From contig CAYJNO010000015.1 of assembly GCA_964371715.1 (NCBI GenBank), positions 1 to 46,358 of the forward strand: a stretch of DNA of 46,358 nt. Direction: 5' to 3'. The stretch comes from CAYJNO01 sp964371715 (lineage in GTDB: Bacteria > Bacillota_I > Bacilli_A > Erysipelotrichales > Erysipelotrichaceae). Below, in pieces: positions 42,924-46,358 of this stretch (position 1 is its first letter; each line of letters opens with the position of its first letter). A program made the position numbers and the translations under genes. The notes beneath the pieces were generated by a model. The model saw only the letters and a program-made list of their open reading frames with translations. It was not told where the DNA came from and did no database searches.

Positions 42924-43357
42924 TGATTAGAAGAATGACTGAAGATGATTTAGAGCAAATTATGTTACTAGAGGAAGAATTGTTTTCTTCACCATGGACT
43001 GAGGAAGCTTACTTATATGAATTAAATGAAAATGCATATAGTAGGTTGTATGTTATAGAAATAGATAATGAAATAGTAGCATATGCAGGGTTATGGGTGC
43101 TTTTTGATCAAGCTCAAGTAACAACAATTGGGGTATCTAAAAAACAACAGTCAAAAGGATATGGTGCTAAAATGTTAGAACATCTAATAAAAGAAGCACA
43201 AAATAGTGAGGCAGAGGTAATTTCATTAGAGGTTAGAGTCTCAAATGAAAAGGCAATAAAACTTTATGAAAAGTATGAATTTGAAAAAATAAATATAAGA
43301 AAATCATACTATCAAGATAATCATGAAGATGCATACGCAATGATGAGAGGAATTTAA
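42923..43357 (+). CDS. rimI: Ribosomal protein S18 alanine N-acetyltransferase
   Basis: 144 residues of the GNAT fold. The acetyl-CoA motif A is seen in 'TTIGVSKKQQSKGYGAKML', and 'LEVRVSNEKAIKLYEKYEF' is motif B. RimI acetylates the N-terminus of ribosomal protein S18. Its position between tsaB and tsaD is the standard Bacillota order. It overlaps tsaB by one base and is one base before tsaD. Confidence 0.93.
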   Translation: MIRRMTEDDLEQIMLLEEELFSSPWTEEAYLYELNENAYSRLYVIEIDNEIVAYAGLWVLFDQAQVTTIGVSKKQQSKGYGAKMLEHLIKEAQNSEAEVISLEVRVSNEKAIKLYEKYEFEKINIRKSYYQDNHEDAYAMMRGI

Positions 43358-43358
43358 A

Positions 43359-44354
43359 ATGAGTATAATATTAGCGATAGAAAGTAGTTGTGATGAAACA
43401 GCTTGTGCAATATTAAAAGGTGAAAATGAACTATTAAGTAGTGTAGTTGCAACACAAATTGCGACACATGCAAAATTTGGTGGAGTAATCCCTGAAGTTG
43501 CTTCAAGAATACATGTTGAAAAAATTACCTTGGTAATAAATGAAGCTTTAAAAGAAGCGAACTTAACGATAGATGATATTGATGCAATTGGAGTTACATA
43601 TGGTCCAGGATTAATAGGGGCATTGCATGTAGGAGTACAAGCAGCAAAAGCAATTTCTTGGTATTTTAATAAACCATTAGTTCCAGTCCACCATATTAAG
43701 GGACATATCTTTGCATGTAAATTTATTAAAGATTTAATGTTTCCATTAATGGCATTAGTAGTATCTGGTGGACATACTGAACTTGTATATATGGAAAATG
43801 AAACAAGTTTTAAAGTCATTGGTACTACAACTGATGATGCTATAGGAGAAGCATATGATAAGGTAGCTCGTGTTTTAGGGTTACCATATCCTGGGGGACC
43901 ACAAATTGATAAACTTGCAAAAGATGGAAAAGCAAATTATGAATTAAAGAAACCAAAAACTGAAAATCCATTAGATTTTTCATATTCTGGATTAAAATCA
44001 TCGGTTTTACAATTAATTCAAAGATTAGAAAGAAATAATCAAGAAGTTATCAAAGCTGATATCGCATATGCATTTCAAGAAACAGCCTTAAGACAATTAA
44101 TAGATAATACCAAACTTGCATTAAAAGAATATCAATGTGACCAATTAGTTGTAGTAGGTGGAGTAGCAGCTAATTCAAGACTGAGAGAATTATTTCCACT
44201 TGAATTTGATAATATTGATTTAATTATTCCACCACTTAAAAATTGTACAGATAATGCAGCTATGATTGCTGCAAGTGCAGCAATAGAGTTTAAACATAAT
44301 ATTAAAGCAGATTTATCATTAACAGCTACTTCATCAATTAACATAGAAAAATAG
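43359..44354 (+). CDS. tsaD: t6A threonylcarbamoyltransferase TsaD
   Basis: 331 residues, normal length. N-terminus 'AIESSCDETACAIL', 'HAKFGGVIPEVASR', the metal-binding histidines His112 and His116 in 'VHHIKGHIFA', 'SGGHTELVYM' and 'CTDNAAMIAA' are all intact. It transfers the threonylcarbamoyl group from TC-AMP to A37 of tRNA. TsaC/YwlC is not in the window. Cotranscribed with tsaE, tsaB and rimI. Confidence 0.98.
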   Translation: MSIILAIESSCDETACAILKGENELLSSVVATQIATHAKFGGVIPEVASRIHVEKITLVINEALKEANLTIDDIDAIGVTYGPGLIGALHVGVQAAKAISWYFNKPLVPVHHIKGHIFACKFIKDLMFPLMALVVSGGHTELVYMENETSFKVIGTTTDDAIGEAYDKVARVLGLPYPGGPQIDKLAKDGKANYELKKPKTENPLDFSYSGLKSSVLQLIQRLERNNQEVIKADIAYAFQETALRQLIDNTKLALKEYQCDQLVVVGGVAANSRLRELFPLEFDNIDLIIPPLKNCTDNAAMIAASAAIEFKHNIKADLSLTATSSINIEK

Positions 44355-44363
44355 AGGTATTAT

Positions 44364-44876
44364 ATGTTTACTACAAAAAAAATCACAACATTAGGTTTAT
44401 TTTTAGCCTTAGGAATATTATTTCCATACTTTACAGGTCATGCATTTGGAATACCAGGTACAATATTATTGCCAATGCATATTCCAGTTATTATAATAGG
44501 GATGATGTATGGTCCAATAACTGGATTAATTTTAGGTTTATTAATTCCGTTTTTATCAGCTATTTTAACAGGGATGCCTGGTGCATTATTTATGCCCATA
44601 ATGATAGTTGAACTTGGCGTTTATGGCATGATTAGCGGACTATTATATAAAAAACTAAATCAAAATATTTACGTAAGTTTAGTTGGTGCAATGATTTGTG
44701 GAAGAATTGGTTATGGATTAATGGCTTATTTTTTAGTTAATATCTTTAATTTAGCACAATATGCAAAAGTTGTAAGTGTATTTACTGCTGTAACTGTAGG
44801 ATTACCAGGTATTATAATTCAACTAATTTTTATTCCGATTATTGTAAAAATGTTAGGAAAATTAATTAATGATTAA
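44364..44876 (+). CDS. ECF transporter substrate-binding S component
   Basis: 170 residues, about six membrane helices with small residues dominating. The start 'KKITTLGLFLALGILFPYFTGHAFG', 'LLPMHIPVIIIGMMYGPITGLILGLLIP' region (partly quoted) and a C-terminal 'GLPGIIIQLIFIPIIV' fit vitamin-type S components of the energy-coupling factor family, perhaps niacin or pantothenate type; the substrate cannot be read. The shared EcfA/EcfT module is elsewhere. GAGGT precedes the ATG, nine bases after tsaD. It overlaps the next gene by eight bases. Confidence 0.78.
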   Translation: MFTTKKITTLGLFLALGILFPYFTGHAFGIPGTILLPMHIPVIIIGMMYGPITGLILGLLIPFLSAILTGMPGALFMPIMIVELGVYGMISGLLYKKLNQNIYVSLVGAMICGRIGYGLMAYFLVNIFNLAQYAKVVSVFTAVTVGLPGIIIQLIFIPIIVKMLGKLIND

Positions 44877-45297
44877 AGAAATATACGAAAAAATCTCAGC
44901 AAATGAAATATCATTTGCAATTATAGATGATGAAAAAATAATATATACTGATAAATCAATAGGTGTTAAACCAATAATTAAAGTTATTGAGGAAAATCCA
45001 ATGCTTATTAAAAATAATATTATTGTGGATAAAGTTATTGGAAAAGCAGCTGCTTTATTATTAATAAAATATAAAGTTAAAAAAGTATGTGGTTACTTAA
45101 TGAGTGAAACAGCAATTGATATGTTAGAAAGATATAATATTGAATATGAGTTTCAAAGAAAAGTAAAATATATAACGAATCGTACAAATGATGGCTTATG
45201 TCCTTTAGAAGATTCAGTAAAAGATACTGATGATTTAGATGATGCAGAGATAAGAATTAAAGAACGAATTAAAATATTAATGAACAATGAGAAGTAA
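44869..45297 (+). CDS. DUF1893 domain protein
   Basis: 142 residues. 'SFAIIDDEKIIYTDKSIGVKPIIKVIEENP', read only in part, and 'DKVIGKAAALLLIKYKVKKVCGYLMSETAIDML' region with 'NRTNDGLCPLEDSV' match the DUF1893 family, whose ending 'CPLE' is conserved and contains a single cysteine. It resembles a cytidine-deaminase-like fold without a complete zinc site. No function is known. It overlaps the ECF gene by eight bases, suggesting linked roles, perhaps handling the imported compound. Confidence 0.8.
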   Translation: MIKEIYEKISANEISFAIIDDEKIIYTDKSIGVKPIIKVIEENPMLIKNNIIVDKVIGKAAALLLIKYKVKKVCGYLMSETAIDMLERYNIEYEFQRKVKYITNRTNDGLCPLEDSVKDTDDLDDAEIRIKERIKILMNNEK

Positions 45298-45320
45298 TGA
45301 TTTAATCATTACTTTTTTTA
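45292..45320 (+). terminator. Terminator of the tsaE operon
   Basis: Arms AAGTAATGAT and ATCATTACTT with a TTA centre and a run of T. The stop codon lies in the left arm. Confidence 0.9.
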
Positions 45321-45341
45321 CATTGATACAATAATTGTGTA

Positions 45342-45370
45342 TTGATTTTCGCGTAATTATGATTTATACT
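45342..45370 (+). promoter_or_regulatory. Promoter of the second surface protein gene
   Basis: TTGATT and TATACT are 17 bases apart, 25 bases before the start codon of the next gene. Confidence 0.7.
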
Positions 45371-45395
45371 TTAACAGCAGTATATGTGAGGGATT

Positions 45396-46358
45396 ATGAA
45401 GAAAAAATTAATAATAGGTTTAGTGATGTGTTTATTAACACAATTATGTTTTATGAGAGTTGTTGCAGAAAATAATATAGAAGATACAATTAAAGAAAAA
45501 GAAGTAAGAAACTATAAAGTTGTGTATTATGTTCAATCTGAAGTAGAAGGGATGTATGATAATGTTACATCCTGGGATAATAAATTTTACCGTTATGAAA
45601 AATATATATCAGCAAATGTTGGTGATGTTATTACAATGGATACTCCTAATGTTTTAAGAGCACATGATGAAGGTTTATATATTGACTATGAAAATACTAC
45701 AAATAGTATAACTATCAAAGAAAGTGGGGAAGCAACATTTTATATTAGATATATGAGAAAAGAATTTAATATTATCTATGATGAATATGGCGGAAGTAAT
45801 GTTGAAGATACAATAGGTTATAAATATGAATCAACTGTATATATAAAAGATGGACCAAATAAAGATAATAACTTGTTTTTATATTGGTTAGGAAATGATG
45901 GTAACACATATAAACCAAATCAAATGATTATTATGCCACTTAACGGACTTACTTTAACAGCGGTTTATGAAGAAATAAAGACGATACCAATAAAGACCCC
46001 ATCAACAACAGTTGAACCAACAGCAGTACCAACACCAACTATCATTCCAACAATAATACCCTCTATTGAACCAACACCAAATATCATTCCAGCAATAACA
46101 CCTTCTATTGAAGTAACACCAAATATTACTACATCTAACACTGATGTTAGTCCAATACCAACTCAAGAGATATCCAAACTTCCTACCACAACAACTGAAA
46201 CATCTCAAACATCAGATTATAAAGAGCAAGAAGATGAAAATAATCAAATTTATATTGATACATTAATTGATGATAATATTACACCAGAAGTATTTTATGA
46301 TACTGGATCTTGGTCAATAGTAAATCTAGCTTTAGTTATTATTATGGTTTTTATATCT
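45396..46358 (+). CDS. Surface protein with InlB-like repeat and Pro/Thr-rich stalk, cut by the window end
   Basis: At least 321 residues, open at the window edge without a stop codon. The signal peptide (about 1-25, ending 'RVVAE') is preceded by GAGGGA. A beta-rich region follows, with an InlB/Flg_new-like module at about 105-195 ('FNIIYDEYGGSNVEDT ... LTAVYEE'). Residues about 200-265 are rich in Pro, Thr, Ser and Ile and contain two imperfect copies of 'TPxIIPxIxPSIExTPN'. The end begins a hydrophobic segment ('WSIVNLALVIIMVFIS'). The C-terminus and anchor are missing. Confidence 0.8.
   Translation, partial: MKKKLIIGLVMCLLTQLCFMRVVAENNIEDTIKEKEVRNYKVVYYVQSEVEGMYDNVTSWDNKFYRYEKYISANVGDVITMDTPNVLRAHDEGLYIDYENTTNSITIKESGEATFYIRYMRKEFNIIYDEYGGSNVEDTIGYKYESTVYIKDGPNKDNNLFLYWLGNDGNTYKPNQMIIMPLNGLTLTAVYEEIKTIPIKTPSTTVEPTAVPTPTIIPTIIPSIEPTPNIIPAITPSIEVTPNITTSNTDVSPIPTQEISKLPTTTTETSQTSDYKEQEDENNQIYIDTLIDDNITPEVFYDTGSWSIVNLALVIIMVFIS

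Noticed and set aside
43304..43819. 171-residue minus-strand frame over rimI and tsaD
   Set aside because: It overlaps two well-supported genes on the other strand and has the biased composition of an antisense frame.
46002..46208. Cysteine-, tryptophan- and tyrosine-rich minus-strand frame
   Set aside because: It is the antisense of the Pro/Thr-rich repeats of the partial surface protein and has no binding site; its odd composition is a direct result of the repeat.
1..46358. UGA read as tryptophan (Mollicutes code)
   Set aside because: All recognised full-length proteins are complete under the standard code and use TGG for conserved tryptophans.

Overview
The window is AT-rich (very few G+C-rich stretches outside RNA genes), uses the standard genetic code (long frames use TGG for Trp and end in TAA, TAG or TGA), has strong AGGAGG-type ribosome binding sites, TTGACA/TATAAT promoters, a T-box leader, PRD and mannose-family PTS proteins, and a RicT protein. 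This points to a low-GC Bacillota, most like Erysipelotrichia, Turicibacter or Izemoplasma-type lineages; the exact taxon cannot be fixed from the sequence alone. No insertion sequence, prophage, CRISPR array or recombinase gene is visible.

Layout. 1-1.75 kb: an Fe-S protein divergent from a Crp/Fnr regulator, then a TSCPD-domain protein. 1.8-2.7 kb: minus-strand tRNA genes (Asp; then Ser-Asp-Gly as one unit) around a small plus-strand membrane-protein ORF. 2.9-5.6 kb: TldD/TldE peptidase pair. 5.6-7.3 kb: membrane diguanylate cyclase. 7.4-11.0 kb: housekeeping operon (Phd-like small protein, tmk, holB, ricT, rsmI). 11.1-15.2 kb: stand-alone PRD protein, then a Phe T-box leader and pheST. 15.3-22.7 kb: a split amino-sugar regulon (EIIA-agaS; AraC regulator and tagatose-bisphosphate aldolase subunit on the opposite strand; EIIB-EIIC-EIID). 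22.7-29.7 kb: assorted membrane and metabolic genes, including a 31-residue membrane peptide gene, a zinc-dependent phospholipase C-like protein, an MFS and a DMT transporter, a ferredoxin-fused aldo/keto reductase, and a three-gene cluster of unknown function. 29.8-34.3 kb: ABC-2 transporter and a two-component system, all on the minus strand. 34.4-36.4 kb: a GGDEF-EAL-PAS phosphodiesterase. 36.7-37.1 kb: tmRNA. 37.2-41.8 kb: a giant surface protein with a C-type-lectin-like domain. 41.9-45.3 kb: tsaE-tsaB-rimI-tsaD-ECF S component-DUF1893 operon. 45.4 kb to the end: a second surface protein, cut by the window edge.

Functionally, the clearest coherent system is import of N-acetylgalactosamine/galactosamine by a mannose-family PTS, deamination/isomerisation by AgaS and cleavage of tagatose bisphosphate with KbaZ/GatZ, probably controlled by the convergent AraC protein. 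A c-di-GMP synthase and a c-di-GMP phosphodiesterase frame the window together with two surface proteins. I do not see a clear-cut novel defence or mobile system; the best leads are the lectin-like surface protein with its non-LPXTG multi-helix anchor, a phosphodiesterase that seems to have lost its sensor and second membrane helix, an orphan PRD protein, and a compact three-gene membrane/zinc cluster that I cannot assign.
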